Source of the DNA: Methylomonas lenta
GTDB taxonomy: Bacteria; Pseudomonadota; Gammaproteobacteria; Methylococcales; Methylomonadaceae
DNA: 64,000 nucleotides
Direction: 5' to 3'
Assembly: GCF_001644015.1 (NCBI RefSeq)
Contig: NZ_LUUI01000076.1
Coordinates: forward strand, 36,777 to 100,776
This document shows positions 49,459-59,500 of the stretch, piece by piece. The position numbers and the translations under genes are program-made. Each line of letters opens with the position of its first letter. Position 1 is the stretch's first letter. Under the pieces are notes generated by a model. The model was not told the DNA's origin. It saw nothing but the letters and a program-made list of their open reading frames with translations, and did not search any database.

Positions 49459-51993
49459 ATGAAAGGCACAGCTACCCCCTCTAGCATAAATACTGCTGAT
49501 GAAGATGTTCATACCGGCCTGTCAAAAGAAGCCTTAAAGCACGCATTTTTAGATAATTTATTCTACGTGCAAGGAAAATTCCCGGAGTTAGCGACGCAAC
49601 ACGACTATTATTTGGCCTTGGCTTATACCGTGCGGGATCGCTTGTTGCATTGCTGGATTAGCACGGCTGAAACCTACACCCGCCAGAAAGCCCGCACAGT
49701 GGTGTATTTTTCGGCCGAATTTCTACTTGGTCCGCATCTCGGCAACAACCTGCTCAATCTGGGTATAGCGGAGCAGGTGCGACAGGTGCTGCCGGAGCTA
49801 GGTTTAATCTACGACGATCTATTAAGGCAAGAGGTAGAGCCGGGTCTGGGTAACGGAGGCTTGGGCAGATTGGCGGCCTGTTTTCTGGATTCGATGGCGA
49901 CCCTGGAGATACCCTCGTTGGGTTATGGTATCCGCTACGAGTTCGGCATCTTCGCGCAAGAAATAGTCAACGGCTGGCAGGAAGAAAAAACCGACAAATG
50001 GCTGCGTTTTGGCAACCCTTGGGAAATTCAGCGGCCGGAATGGGCCGTCGAAATCAAACTGGGCGGACATACCGAAACCTATCTTGATGCCACAGAAACC
50101 ATGCGGGTGCGCTGGATACCCGGCTGGACCGTATTAGGTACGCCGTACGATACGCCGATTCTTGGCTATCACAATAATACCGCCAATACTCTCAGATTAT
50201 GGAAGGCCGAAGCCGCTGAATCGTTCGATCTGGGTAACTTTAATCGCGGCGATTATTACGGCGCAGTGCAAAAAAAACTGGTCTCCGAAAACATCACCAA
50301 GATTTTGTATCCGAACGACGAGCAAATTCAAGGTAAAGAATTACGTTTGCAACAGCAATATTTTTTCGTGTCCTGTTCTTTACAGGATATGTTGCGCATC
50401 ATGCAGGTTCAGGAAATTCCTTTAACGCAATTTCACGAAAAATTTACCGTTCAACTCAATGATACTCATCCTGCGGTCGCCATCCCGGAATTGATGCGCT
50501 TGTTGATAGACGAGCATGCCATGGAGTGGGATCCGGCTTGGGCCATCACGCAAAAAACCTTTGCTTATACCAATCATACCTTGTTGCCGGAAGCGCTTGA
50601 GCAATGGCCGTTAAGTCTGTTTGCACGCATATTACCCAGGCATTTGGAAATCATTCTTGAAATTAATAGCCGTTTTCTGAATGAAGTCAGAATCCGCTTT
50701 CTGGGTGACAGCGAACGTCTGGCTCGCTTGTCGTTGATCAATGAATCCGGCGAGCGATACGTACGGATGGCGCATTTGGCCAGCGTCGGCAGCCATGCCA
50801 TCAATGGTGTGGCGGCATTGCATACCGAATTGCTGAAGAAAGACGTGTTAGCCGATTTTTATGCCCTATGGCCGGAAAAGTTCAGCAATAAAACCAATGG
50901 GATCACGCCGCGGCGTTGGCTGGCCCTATCTAACCCTAAGCTGACCAAACTGATATCGCAAAATATTGGCGAATCCTGGATTAAACAACTCAGTCATTTA
51001 AAACAACTGGAACCTTATGCGGAACAGCCATCGTTTCGTTCCGAGTGGCGCTACATTAAACGCTCGATAAAAGAAGATTTTGCTGCCTATTTGCGCCACA
51101 GCACCGGTTACATCATCGATCCGCAGTCGCTATTCGAAGTTCAGGTTAAACGTATCCACGAATACAAGCGGCAACACCTGAGCGTTTTGCATATCATTTC
51201 CTTGTATCACCGCATGAAATCCAATCCTAATAAGGACTTCGTACCGCGTACCTTTATTTTTGGCGGTAAGGCAGCCCCCGGTTATTACATGGCTAAACTG
51301 ATCATCAAACTCATCACCTCCGTGGGCGATGTCATTAATAACGATCCGGCAGTCAGGGATAGTCTAAAAGTGGTTTTCATGCCCAATTTTAACGTCAGCA
51401 ACGGGCAGCGTATTTATCCTGTGGCCGATTTGTCAGAACAAATTTCAACGGCCGGCAAAGAGGCATCAGGCACCGGAAATATGAAGTTCTGCATGAATGG
51501 CGCACTGACTATAGGTACGCTGGATGGGGCGAATATTGAAATACGCGAACAAGTGGGTGCGGAAAACTTTTTTCTGTTCGGTTTGGATGCAGACGAAGTT
51601 CAGACGCTTAAATCTCAGGGATACAACCCTATGGATATTTATCATTCCAATCTCGAACTCAAAGCCGTGATTGATCTGATTTCAGACGGCTATTTTTCGG
51701 GGGGCGATCGTGATCTGTTTAGACCTATCGTTAACGCTCTCCTGCAGGGCGACAACTACATGCTGCTTGCCGATTACCAGTCATTTGTCGACTGCCAATA
51801 TCAAGTAGGCCAAGCTTATTTGGATACCGAACATTGGACACGCATGTCGATTTTGAATGTGGCGCGTAGCAGTTTGTTTTCCTCCGATCGAACCATTCAG
51901 GAATATTCTCGGGATATCTGGAAGGTCAACCCCATCAAGATTGACTTGTTAACCCAGGAGGATGTGAAAAAAAGTATGCAATCCTTTTCGTAA
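49459..51993 (+). CDS. glgP: Glycogen/starch phosphorylase
   Basis: GlgP (844 residues) removes glucose-1-phosphate from the ends of alpha-1,4-glucan. It is a GT35 enzyme using pyridoxal phosphate, with the cofactor Lys676 in GTGNMKFCMNGALTIGTLDGANIEI. Other family blocks are VVYFSAEFLLGPHLGNNLLNL, EPGLGNGGLGRLAACFLDS, QLNDTHPAVAIPELMR and NGITPRRWL. The usual Ala after MKF is Cys here. It acts on debranched chains made by GlgX, whose gene lies 4.5 kb downstream. No terminator is obvious after the stop. Confidence 0.97.
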   Translation: MKGTATPSSINTADEDVHTGLSKEALKHAFLDNLFYVQGKFPELATQHDYYLALAYTVRDRLLHCWISTAETYTRQKARTVVYFSAEFLLGPHLGNNLLNLGIAEQVRQVLPELGLIYDDLLRQEVEPGLGNGGLGRLAACFLDSMATLEIPSLGYGIRYEFGIFAQEIVNGWQEEKTDKWLRFGNPWEIQRPEWAVEIKLGGHTETYLDATETMRVRWIPGWTVLGTPYDTPILGYHNNTANTLRLWKAEAAESFDLGNFNRGDYYGAVQKKLVSENITKILYPNDEQIQGKELRLQQQYFFVSCSLQDMLRIMQVQEIPLTQFHEKFTVQLNDTHPAVAIPELMRLLIDEHAMEWDPAWAITQKTFAYTNHTLLPEALEQWPLSLFARILPRHLEIILEINSRFLNEVRIRFLGDSERLARLSLINESGERYVRMAHLASVGSHAINGVAALHTELLKKDVLADFYALWPEKFSNKTNGITPRRWLALSNPKLTKLISQNIGESWIKQLSHLKQLEPYAEQPSFRSEWRYIKRSIKEDFAAYLRHSTGYIIDPQSLFEVQVKRIHEYKRQHLSVLHIISLYHRMKSNPNKDFVPRTFIFGGKAAPGYYMAKLIIKLITSVGDVINNDPAVRDSLKVVFMPNFNVSNGQRIYPVADLSEQISTAGKEASGTGNMKFCMNGALTIGTLDGANIEIREQVGAENFFLFGLDADEVQTLKSQGYNPMDIYHSNLELKAVIDLISDGYFSGGDRDLFRPIVNALLQGDNYMLLADYQSFVDCQYQVGQAYLDTEHWTRMSILNVARSSLFSSDRTIQEYSRDIWKVNPIKIDLLTQEDVKKSMQSFS

Positions 51994-52767
51994 CTACTGG
52001 CACGCCATAGTCGCAGCATTCGTCGTCAAGGCAATTTGAATTGCGATGAGCGGATTAGATCCCCGGTTAGCCATGGTCTGTGGATAGCTGGATATTCGGC
52101 AGTAGGCATGGGTATGGTGCTCCGATCGAAAGCAGTCGGAGACCTTTTGTTTGTCCTAAGCCATGGGCAAATCCTGCTCTGCGCGATTATTGGTTATGTT
52201 GTGCAGTGCGAGTTTTAAAAGGGCGAGTTCGTATCATAAATGCATAACCCGTTTAGCGATCCGGGATGCTCCTGAGGAACGGTATGTACAAGTCAGTTGG
52301 ATAGCGCTTAACTTTTGATTTATTAAGCTTTTTAGTCATTGGTAAAATACTGGGCATTCTATCTGTCAGGCCGATTTGCTACTTTTAAAACACGCACTAA
52401 CGACGATGTTTGGCATGGGGTTTCAATTCGGGAAGTTATTCCAGACCAAATCCTAAAATTAATACATCGAGGCGGTATCTAGCTTGAAACTTTCCGAATG
52501 ACCTCTCTGAAATGCTGTCTTAAACAACCTGGGATGGAAGCTTTTCAACGCACTCTTTCCCCCAGGGGACTGGAAAGTTAGGCTAAGTGTATGACTGCTA
52601 GAGAGGATGGATTGAACAATTGCGCCATCATTGGATTTTAAAAAAATTAATTGTCGAGTGAACTACTGGGTTAAATTTCGGTCAATTGAAGTGGAGATAG
52701 TAAAAGGTCCGGTGGTGCAGAGAGTTTACTTAATGTACTACCGGTTTTTTTTGCCTGGCACTTTTGT
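51994..52767. other. 774-base stretch without a recognised gene
   Basis: A 60-codon plus-strand frame (52036-52218) with hydrophobic character is open, but it lacks a ribosome site and family features. No RNA gene or mobile-element end is recognised. CCTAAAATTAATACA near 52451 resembles a motif at 48964, upstream of glgP. The region may carry an unrecognised regulatory or non-coding RNA. Confidence 0.4.
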
Positions 52768-53493
52768 TTAAAGTGATTCTCGTAAAAATACTGCGCCATC
52801 CCAGCACAAGCATTCGCCGCTGTGTTTTTTCCAGTCAGCCAATACAATGCGTTGCCCAGCATGACCATCAATAGAAACAATATGTGTGGCCGGGCGGTGT
52901 GTGTGGCCGTGTATTAAAGTGCGACATTCAAATTTCCGCAGGGTTTCCAGCACGGTTTTCTGGTTCACATCCATGATGTCCTGGTTTTTTTTGCGCTTAT
53001 GAAAATAACTGCGCAAGCGATACCAGCGTGCCGCTAACAACCGTAGCCACAAAGGTTTGGATAACACATTTTGTTGCCATTCCGGGCTGCGTGATTTCAG
53101 CCTAAACGCTTGATAGGCCAAGTCGTCACTACAGAGTAAATCACCGTGCGTCAGCAGGGTAGGTTGGCCGCTGAGCTCGATTACCGCAAACTCGTCTAGC
53201 AAGATAATGCCTGTTTCATCGCAAAAGCGCTGGCCCAGCAAAAAATCTCGATTACCTTGTAACAGAAAGACTTTCGTACCGGATGCGCTGAGTTGTTTGA
53301 GGGCATTTTTGACGGATTTGTTCGGCGGCGTATTGTCGTCGTCACCTATCCAGGCATCAAACAAATCACCCAGGATATATAAAGCCTCTGCCTGTCTGGC
53401 ACGCTGTTGCAAAAAATCGACAAAACGGCGGGTAATCTCGGGTTTTTCTAGCGAGAGGTGCAGGTCGGAGATGAAGAGTATGTCTTGTTTCAA
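52768..53493 (-). CDS. lpxH: UDP-2,3-diacylglucosamine hydrolase LpxH
   Basis: LpxH cleaves UDP-2,3-diacylglucosamine to lipid X in lipid A synthesis, at the inner face of the membrane. The calcineurin-like metal motifs are complete: SDLH, GDLFDAWIGDD, GNRD, THGDLL and HGHTHRP. The preferred start is TTG at 53493 (MKQDILFISDLHL, 241 residues, as in E. coli). A TTG at 53532 would add 13 residues read through a perfect 10-bp palindrome. It follows the cyclophilin gene, a common gammaproteobacterial order. Confidence 0.93.
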   Translation of the reverse strand: MKQDILFISDLHLSLEKPEITRRFVDFLQQRARQAEALYILGDLFDAWIGDDDNTPPNKSVKNALKQLSASGTKVFLLQGNRDFLLGQRFCDETGIILLDEFAVIELSGQPTLLTHGDLLCSDDLAYQAFRLKSRSPEWQQNVLSKPLWLRLLAARWYRLRSYFHKRKKNQDIMDVNQKTVLETLRKFECRTLIHGHTHRPATHIVSIDGHAGQRIVLADWKKHSGECLCWDGAVFLRESL

Positions 53494-53502
53494 AGCATAA
53501 CA

Positions 53503-53523
53503 GTTCCGCCTATTAGGCGGAAC
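53503..53523. repeat. Perfect palindrome between ppiA-like gene and lpxH
   Basis: GTTCCGCCTA - T - TAGGCGGAAC is a 21-base near-perfect inverted repeat 12 bases after the cyclophilin stop. It has no T run, so it is more likely a processing or attenuation hairpin than an intrinsic terminator. It argues for the downstream lpxH start at 53493. Confidence 0.55.
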
Positions 53524-53535
53524 CTGACGCAAAAT

Positions 53536-54117
53536 TTATTCAATAATTTCAGCTTTTTCGATCACGATTTCGGTTTTAGGCACATCCTGGTGTCCGCCAC
53601 GGTTGCCGGTAGGTTGTTTAGCCATTTCATCGACCACTTCCATGCCTTCGATCACTTCGCCGAATACTGCATAGCCCCAGCCGCTTGGTGTAGGGCCAGT
53701 GTGGTCCAAGAATCCATTGTCTTTAAGGTTGATAAAGAACTGAGCAGTGGCTGAGTTAGGATCGTTAGTGCGCGCCATGGCTAATGTGCCGCGTTTGTTT
53801 TTTAAGCCATTGTCAGCTTCGTTTTTGATAGGGGCTAGGGTGGCTTTTTGCTCAAAGCTGCTGTCAAAACCGCCGCCTTGCGCCATAAAACCGGGAATGA
53901 CACGGTGAAATATAGTGCCGGAATAAAAACCTTGTTTCACATATTCAGCAAAATTAGCGGCGGAAACAGGGGCTTTAGCATTATCCAGCTGGATTACGAT
54001 AGCGCCGAGTGTAGTGGTCAGTTTTACTTTTGTTTGGGTGTCGGACATTTGTTTTTCCGTTGCAAATGAAAGGGTTGAGAACAAAAACAGCATCAGGTAA
54101 ACAAGAGTGTTACGCAT
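53536..54117 (-). CDS. Periplasmic cyclophilin-type peptidyl-prolyl isomerase (PpiA-like)
   Basis: This is a 193-residue protein. A signal peptide ([19 protein letters not shown], cut after SFA) sends it to the periplasm. The cyclophilin domain keeps the active-site blocks [28 protein letters not shown] and [15 protein letters not shown]. It speeds cis-trans isomerisation of prolyl bonds. GGAG lies six bases before the ATG. The gene is divergent from cysS, as cyclophilin and cysS often are in gammaproteobacteria, and is followed by lpxH. Confidence 0.92.
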   Translation of the reverse strand: MRNTLVYLMLFLFSTLSFATEKQMSDTQTKVKLTTTLGAIVIQLDNAKAPVSAANFAEYVKQGFYSGTIFHRVIPGFMAQGGGFDSSFEQKATLAPIKNEADNGLKNKRGTLAMARTNDPNSATAQFFINLKDNGFLDHTGPTPSGWGYAVFGEVIEGMEVVDEMAKQPTGNRGGHQDVPKTEIVIEKAEIIE

Positions 54118-54229
54118 AAAAGCTCCATAAAATTGCTGTAAGCCGTGAATTCTATGTGTTTTTATCTTGAAAGAGAAGTCGGAATCTTGATAGATTGCTC
54201 GGTCTTTCGCTGTTTTTCACTTCATCCTC

Positions 54230-55645
54230 ATGCTGAAAATCTACAATACGCTAACCCGAAGTAAACAAGAATTCATCCCTAAACAGCCCGGTAAAGTCGG
54301 CATGTACGTGTGCGGCATGACGGTGTACGACTATTGTCATATCGGTCATGCCCGAGTCATGGTGGTATTTGATACGGTGGCGCGCTATTTGCGCCATGCA
54401 GGTTATGAGTTGACCTATGTCCGCAATGTCACCGACATTGATGACAAAATCATCCAGCGCGCCAACGAAAATGGCGAAGAATATTCGGCACTGACCGAGC
54501 GATTCATCGATGCGATGCACGAAGACGAACGCGCTTTGTCTGTTTTACCGCCGGATATTGAGCCCAAAGCCACCCAATCGATAGCCGATATTTTGAATAT
54601 GATTAACAAGCTGATCGAGCGGGAATATGCCTATGTGGGCAGCAATGGCGACGTGTTTTATGCGGTAAACCGGTTTAAGGGCTACGGTAAATTGTCTGGT
54701 AAAAATACCGAAGACTTAAACGTCGGTGAGCGGGTGGATATCGATAATGCCAAACGTGATCCTTTGGACTTCGTGCTATGGAAAATGGCCAAACCCGGCG
54801 AACCATATTGGGAATCGCCCTGGGGGCAGGGGCGTCCGGGGTGGCATATCGAATGCTCAGCCATGTCTACCTGCTGTTTGGGCAATCATTTTGACATTCA
54901 CGGCGGCGGCATGGATTTGCAATTTCCCCATCATGAAAATGAAATCGCCCAATCCGAAGGTGCCACTGGCGAACCCTTCGTTAACTATTGGATGCACAAT
55001 GGTTTCGTGCGGGTCAATGAAGAAAAAATGTCCAAATCCTTGGGTAATTTTTTTACCGTGCGCGAGGTGCTGAAGCAATATCGGCCGGAAGTGATCCGGT
55101 TTTTTATTCTGTCCAGTCATTATCGTAGCCCATTAAATTATTCCGATGAGCAACTGGATGATGCCGGTCTGGCTTTGACGCGCTTGTATACCGCCTTAAG
55201 AGGCGTTGAGATTACCGATATGGCAATAGACGCTGAATACAAACAGCGCTTCGAGCAGGCCATGGATGATGATTTCAATACACCTATAGCTCTGTCTGTA
55301 TTGTTCGATTTGGCCAAAGAGCTAAACAAGGCAAAGGACAAAAATGAATTAAAAATAGTTGCCAAGTTAGCCTCTTCTTTAAAAAAATTGGGTGATTTAT
55401 TAGGAATACTTCAAACTGAACCGGACATCTGGCTAAAGGAAGTATTTCGTTTATCTATCCATACCCAAATTAATGTTGTGGAATTAACAGAAGAATATAT
55501 CAATCAACAGATTCAACTTAGATTGGTAGCTAAGCAAAACAAAGACTGGTCTAAAGCCGATGAGATCAGAGATGGGTTAAGACAACTTGGGATTATTTTG
55601 GAAGACCGACCTGACGGCACAACAGATTGGCGCCGGGAAAATTAA
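54230..55645 (+). CDS. cysS: Cysteinyl-tRNA synthetase
   Basis: CysS (471 residues) charges tRNA-Cys. The class I signatures are [15 protein letters not shown] (HIGH) and [12 protein letters not shown] (KMSKS). Zinc-site residues include CGMT, ECSAM and the HHENE segment. The C-terminal DALR and anticodon-binding helices end in [13 protein letters not shown], as in other CysS proteins. No clear ribosome site precedes the ATG. fchA follows after nine bases, so the two are probably co-transcribed. Confidence 0.97.
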   Translation: MLKIYNTLTRSKQEFIPKQPGKVGMYVCGMTVYDYCHIGHARVMVVFDTVARYLRHAGYELTYVRNVTDIDDKIIQRANENGEEYSALTERFIDAMHEDERALSVLPPDIEPKATQSIADILNMINKLIEREYAYVGSNGDVFYAVNRFKGYGKLSGKNTEDLNVGERVDIDNAKRDPLDFVLWKMAKPGEPYWESPWGQGRPGWHIECSAMSTCCLGNHFDIHGGGMDLQFPHHENEIAQSEGATGEPFVNYWMHNGFVRVNEEKMSKSLGNFFTVREVLKQYRPEVIRFFILSSHYRSPLNYSDEQLDDAGLALTRLYTALRGVEITDMAIDAEYKQRFEQAMDDDFNTPIALSVLFDLAKELNKAKDKNELKIVAKLASSLKKLGDLLGILQTEPDIWLKEVFRLSIHTQINVVELTEEYINQQIQLRLVAKQNKDWSKADEIRDGLRQLGIILEDRPDGTTDWRREN

Positions 55646-55654
55646 AGGCAGAAT

Positions 55655-56284
55655 ATGAGCGAAATTAAAGATAAATCAATAGAAATATTTCTGGACGAGC
55701 TGGCCAGCAAACAAGCCACACCAGGCGGCGGCAGTGCGGCGGCAGTAATGGGTGCGCAAGCAGCAGCGCTGCTGAGCATGGTTTGCAATTTAACCATCGG
55801 TAAACCCAAATACGCCGAAGTCGAACTGGACATGCAGGCATTGCTGGCAGAATCTGAAGCTTTGCGGCAGACCTTGCTTGGCATGATTAAAGCCGATGTC
55901 GATGTGTTTGACAAATTGATGGCCTGCTATGGATTAGCTAAGGAGACTGATGCAGATAAAGCGCAGCGTAGTCAACAAATCCAGATCATGTTGAGAGAGG
56001 CTACAGAAGTACCTTTGGCCTGTGCGAAAGCCTGCGCCAAAACGATCGCCCTGAGCCGGGTTGCGGCGGAAAAAGGCAATCTGGGTGTAATTAGTGATGC
56101 CGGGGTGGCGGTGATGGCGGGTTATGCCGGTCTGAAAAGCGCGGCATTAAATGTCTACATCAATACTTCCAGTCTGAAAGATCGCGAATTCGCCGAAGCC
56201 AAGCTGGCTGAATTAGAAGATGTCATGCAAGGCATGGACCTGGAAGTAGAGGCGATTTACCAACTCGTAAAAGACAAATTGTAA
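55655..56284 (+). CDS. fchA: Methenyltetrahydrofolate cyclohydrolase (FchA, cyclodeaminase family)
   Basis: This 209-residue all-helical protein of the formiminotransferase-cyclodeaminase family carries the signature FLDELASKQATPGGGSAAAVMGAQAAALL at residues 11-39. As a stand-alone form it is usually methenyl-H4F cyclohydrolase, interconverting methenyl- and 10-formyl-tetrahydrofolate. This would suit formate and C1-unit handling in a methylotroph, which is inference. AAGG lies before the ATG. It follows cysS on the same strand and converges on glgX. Confidence 0.87.
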   Translation: MSEIKDKSIEIFLDELASKQATPGGGSAAAVMGAQAAALLSMVCNLTIGKPKYAEVELDMQALLAESEALRQTLLGMIKADVDVFDKLMACYGLAKETDADKAQRSQQIQIMLREATEVPLACAKACAKTIALSRVAAEKGNLGVISDAGVAVMAGYAGLKSAALNVYINTSSLKDREFAEAKLAELEDVMQGMDLEVEAIYQLVKDKL

Positions 56285-56348
56285 TCATGACCTAACCCTC
56301 TGTTTCAATGGAGGGGGAAAACTAGCCCGCTTAGCTTAGAGTTATTCT

Positions 56349-56436
56349 AAAGGGCATAAAAGCGCAGCGTAATCGGAGGTACGAAGTCCAACATGCGTCC
56401 GATTACGCTATCACTAATCGGACCTACGGCCCTTTT
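56349..56436. repeat. Nested palindrome between convergent fchA and glgX
   Basis: An 11-bp inner stem, GCGTAATCGGA (56367-56377) with TCCGATTACGC (56398-56408), lies inside an outer AAAGGGC (56349-56355) / GCCCTTT (56429-56435) pair followed by a T. The position between convergent genes suggests a bidirectional terminator. The sequence has the look of a dispersed repeat, but I find no second copy in this window. Confidence 0.6.
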
Positions 56437-56451
56437 GCAGCATAAAAAACC

Positions 56452-58620
56452 TTATTCATTCGGATTAAAAATCTTCATGTCGGCTAGTTTGCTAAAAAAG
56501 CCTGGGGATTTTTTAGTGTGCAGCAGATCGTTGTCGACATTTTCAAGCACCACTACCGAACGACTGTCGACCGGGTAGCTGGGTTTGCTAAGTGGTTTTT
56601 GCAGTTCCGGTGGAATGATGTCATTGGGAGAGCGTAACGAAGTATCCAGCGCCAAACACCAGGTTCTGTTGAAGATGCTGGGCAGCTGCATGATGTGTTT
56701 ATCCTCGGACATGTTCATAATGACATGTAAATCCGGGTCATCAGGGTTGATGCCGGCCAGGGTAAATGCCAGGATGCGTGTTTCCGGGTTATTCCATTCC
56801 GGTGGCTGACCAGGCTCTAGGCCATGCCAGCTGATATCGGCAATATCTCTGTGTTCGAGCTTTGCGCCACTCAGGAAGTTGCGCCGCATCAGCGAAGGGT
56901 GTTGTTTGCGTAGCTGTATCATTTGTTGCACAAAGCGCAGAACGTCAACGTTGCGTTTGCTGTCTGTCCAGTCCAGCCAGCTTAGTTCGTTATCCTGGCA
57001 ATAACCGTTGTTATTGCCTTGTTGGCTGTGCAAAAACTCATCGCCGGCTAACAGCATAGGCACGCCATGGCTGAGTAACAAAATGGCGAAAGCATTTTTG
57101 GCTTGTTTATGGCGCAAAGCGTTGATGGCCGCATTTTGGGTCGGACCTTCGGCACCAAAGTTGTAACTGAGGTTGTTATTGCAACCGTCGCGATTACTTT
57201 CGCCATTGGCATCATTGTGTTTTTCGTTATAACTGAACAGGTCGCTGAGGGTGAAGCCGTCATGGCAGGTGATGAAGTTAATGCCACTGATCGGCAGGCG
57301 ACCCTGATGCTCATACAAGTCACTACTGCCACACAGACGGGTAGCTACTTCATTCGATACACCAGAGTCACCGCGCAAAAAACGCCGAATGACGTCGCGA
57401 TACATACCGTTCCATTCACCCCAGCGATAGCCAGGAAAACTGCCGACTTGATATAGTCCCGCAGCGTCCCAGGCTTCGGCGATAAGCTTGGTTTTGGCGA
57501 GTTGTTGTGAGAGTTCTATACCCCATACCAAAGGCGGATCTTGCATGACATGACCATCTTCGCCGCGTGCCAACGCGCTGGCTAGATCAAAACGGAAGCC
57601 ATCCACATGCATTTCCTGCACCCAGTATTCCAGGCAAGTGATAATAAAATTGCTTACCAATGGATGGTTGGCGTTGACGGTATTTCCGCAGCCGGTGTAA
57701 TCATGGAATATGCGTTTATCGTGCATATCTGTCAGATAAAAGCTGTTGCCGGCGATACCCTTGAAATTGATCACAGGACCATCGACGCCAGCTTCGGATG
57801 TATGGTTGAATACCACATCCATAATCACACCGATGCCGGCCTGATGCAGGGCTTTCACCAAGTCGCGAAATTCTGTTAAATGCGAGGCTTGATGTTGGCT
57901 GACACAATAACCGGGGTGCGGACTAAAAAAACTATGCGTACTGTAGCCCCAGTAATTTTTTAGTCCAAGTTCGGAGGTGTGAGGAGGTACGTCTTGTTCG
58001 TCAAAAGCCATCACGGGCAATAATTCGACATGGGTAATGCCTAGCTGTTGCAGATAAGGTATTTTTTCAATCAGGCCGAGAAAAGTACCGGGGTGTTTGA
58101 CTTTAGAAGAAGGATGGCTGGTGAAGCCGCCAACATGCAATTCGTAAATAATGGCTTTTTCGCTGCGTATCGCCAGAGGGATATCACCTTCCCAATCGTA
58201 ATCTTTCTCGTCAACCACCGCAGCCCGCATAGCTGTATCGCAGTTGTCGCCCGGTATACAGGCATTTTTCCGTTGCCAGAGTTTGTCACTGACGGCGCGC
58301 GCCCAGGGGTCGAGTAATACTTTTTCCTTGTCGAAGCGTAGGCCGGATTCGCGGGTAAACGAGGGCCCATCGATACGCCAACCATACCAAATGCCGGTGG
58401 GTAGATTTTCAACAAAAACATGCCAGGAAAAGAACGTGTGATGGCTACCCTTATGCAAAGATATGATTTGAAAAGGGCGTGGGCTATCTTCTTGGCTAAA
58501 CAGCAACAGTTCCACTTGGGTAGCATGGCGGCTGGTGATGGAAAAATTGACACCATCCTCTTCAACTTGCACACCATTTGGATAGGGGCTGCCGGATTTT
58601 AATGTGTACTTTTTGTGCAT
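56452..58620 (-). CDS. glgX: Glycogen debranching enzyme GlgX (GH13 isoamylase type)
   Basis: This 722-residue GH13 enzyme hydrolyses alpha-1,6 branches of glycogen. An N-terminal CBM48-like domain (SGSPYPNGVQVEEDGVNFSI ... GWRIDGP) precedes the barrel. The barrel contains DVVFNHT, the nucleophile Asp in DGFRFDLA, the acid Glu in IAEAWD and the third carboxylate in CHDGFTL. The ATG at 58620 starts MHKKYTLKSGSPYP. A longer in-frame start at 58755 adds 45 residues without homology. It is divergent from the DUF4912-GH57-CBM/EEP genes and works with GlgP. Confidence 0.95.
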   Translation of the reverse strand: MHKKYTLKSGSPYPNGVQVEEDGVNFSITSRHATQVELLLFSQEDSPRPFQIISLHKGSHHTFFSWHVFVENLPTGIWYGWRIDGPSFTRESGLRFDKEKVLLDPWARAVSDKLWQRKNACIPGDNCDTAMRAAVVDEKDYDWEGDIPLAIRSEKAIIYELHVGGFTSHPSSKVKHPGTFLGLIEKIPYLQQLGITHVELLPVMAFDEQDVPPHTSELGLKNYWGYSTHSFFSPHPGYCVSQHQASHLTEFRDLVKALHQAGIGVIMDVVFNHTSEAGVDGPVINFKGIAGNSFYLTDMHDKRIFHDYTGCGNTVNANHPLVSNFIITCLEYWVQEMHVDGFRFDLASALARGEDGHVMQDPPLVWGIELSQQLAKTKLIAEAWDAAGLYQVGSFPGYRWGEWNGMYRDVIRRFLRGDSGVSNEVATRLCGSSDLYEHQGRLPISGINFITCHDGFTLSDLFSYNEKHNDANGESNRDGCNNNLSYNFGAEGPTQNAAINALRHKQAKNAFAILLLSHGVPMLLAGDEFLHSQQGNNNGYCQDNELSWLDWTDSKRNVDVLRFVQQMIQLRKQHPSLMRRNFLSGAKLEHRDIADISWHGLEPGQPPEWNNPETRILAFTLAGINPDDPDLHVIMNMSEDKHIMQLPSIFNRTWCLALDTSLRSPNDIIPPELQKPLSKPSYPVDSRSVVVLENVDNDLLHTKKSPGFFSKLADMKIFNPNE

Positions 58621-58805
58621 GAACTGAATTAAAAGCGTTGCGATAGATAGGATTCTACTGCAAATAACGGCAAATTGGCCCTTATCTTGCGCAAATAATC
58701 GACAACGAGTAGAGTTTGATCGAATGCCTGTTTGAGTACCTATTGCATTAAGCATCAGGTTTGCAGGGTGGTTTTGAATTAAAAATATTAATTTTCAGGC
58801 AAATA

Positions 58806-59492
58806 ATGCTCCAAGTACAATCTAATCCTGGTCACCGTATCGCGCTGTCTCGGCAGGAAATGTGCATTATCAGCCAGGCTATCAGTCGTGACTTTTCGCC
58901 GCAACTTTTTGCCAGTAGGGTAGGGCGGCAAGCGAAAAGTCGCTTCTCATCGCAGGAATTACTGGAAATCAGCCAACAAATTAGCCGCGAATATGCGCCG
59001 GGTAAAGTGAGTCATCAGTCACGCTTGGTGTTGTTGGCGTTAACTCCGCGCCGTTTACATGTCTATTGGGATGTAGCCAAGCGTCGGTTGCAAAATGCCT
59101 TAAACCGTATCGAGCCAGAACAGGCGATGATTCTGAGGATTTATACCCAGCCTGAGCCGCAAATTATTGATCCGCAGGAAAATGAATCAAGCTTTTTTAA
59201 TGTAGAGCCGGACTGGTTTGATATTGATGTTAAGCAGGCTGATGGTCAGCAGGATATTTTGTTGCCTGAGACTGTCCCTGCTAATAATTTGATGCACTAT
59301 CGGGCTGTACTAGGCCAAATTGATGACAAGCACATTTTTACCCCCCAGCTGTACTCCAATACTACCGCAGCCTCAATTTCTATGCCTATGCAGACAGGTA
59401 TTCAGCTGCCTAATGCTATTGCGCAGTTTATAATGTCAGCTAATAACCCGGCTTCTGCTGCCGGCAAAACCGCCTCAGGACAAGGAAAATAA
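58806..59492 (+). CDS. DUF4912 domain protein of the glycogen locus
   Basis: This is a 228-residue protein. The centre (about residues 70-190) matches DUF4912: LVLLALTPRRLHVYWDV followed by LRIYTQPEP and paired beta strands ending at HYRAVLGQI. The N-terminus has two short similar helices (LSRQEMCIISQAISRDFSPQ and FSSQELLEISQQISREYAPG), an internal repeat of ~20 residues. The function is unknown, but DUF4912 genes are habitually next to GH57 genes, as here (8-base gap). The ATG at 58806 has an AGG site; an in-frame TTG at 58761 is less likely. Confidence 0.82.
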   Translation: MLQVQSNPGHRIALSRQEMCIISQAISRDFSPQLFASRVGRQAKSRFSSQELLEISQQISREYAPGKVSHQSRLVLLALTPRRLHVYWDVAKRRLQNALNRIEPEQAMILRIYTQPEPQIIDPQENESSFFNVEPDWFDIDVKQADGQQDILLPETVPANNLMHYRAVLGQIDDKHIFTPQLYSNTTAASISMPMQTGIQLPNAIAQFIMSANNPASAAGKTASGQGK

Positions 59493-59500
59493 GCTTCAAG

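Noticed and set aside
52036-52218. 60-codon hydrophobic frame after glgP
   Set aside because: No ribosome site, no recognisable family, short frame in an AT-rich gap.
48964-52465. Similar CTAAAAT(C/T)AATACA motifs near 48964 and 52452
   Set aside because: Only two short AT-rich matches around glgP; too weak to claim a regulatory site.
58621-58755. N-terminal extension of glgX
   Set aside because: The extra 45 residues show no GlgX homology; the protein aligns from MHKKYTLKSG.
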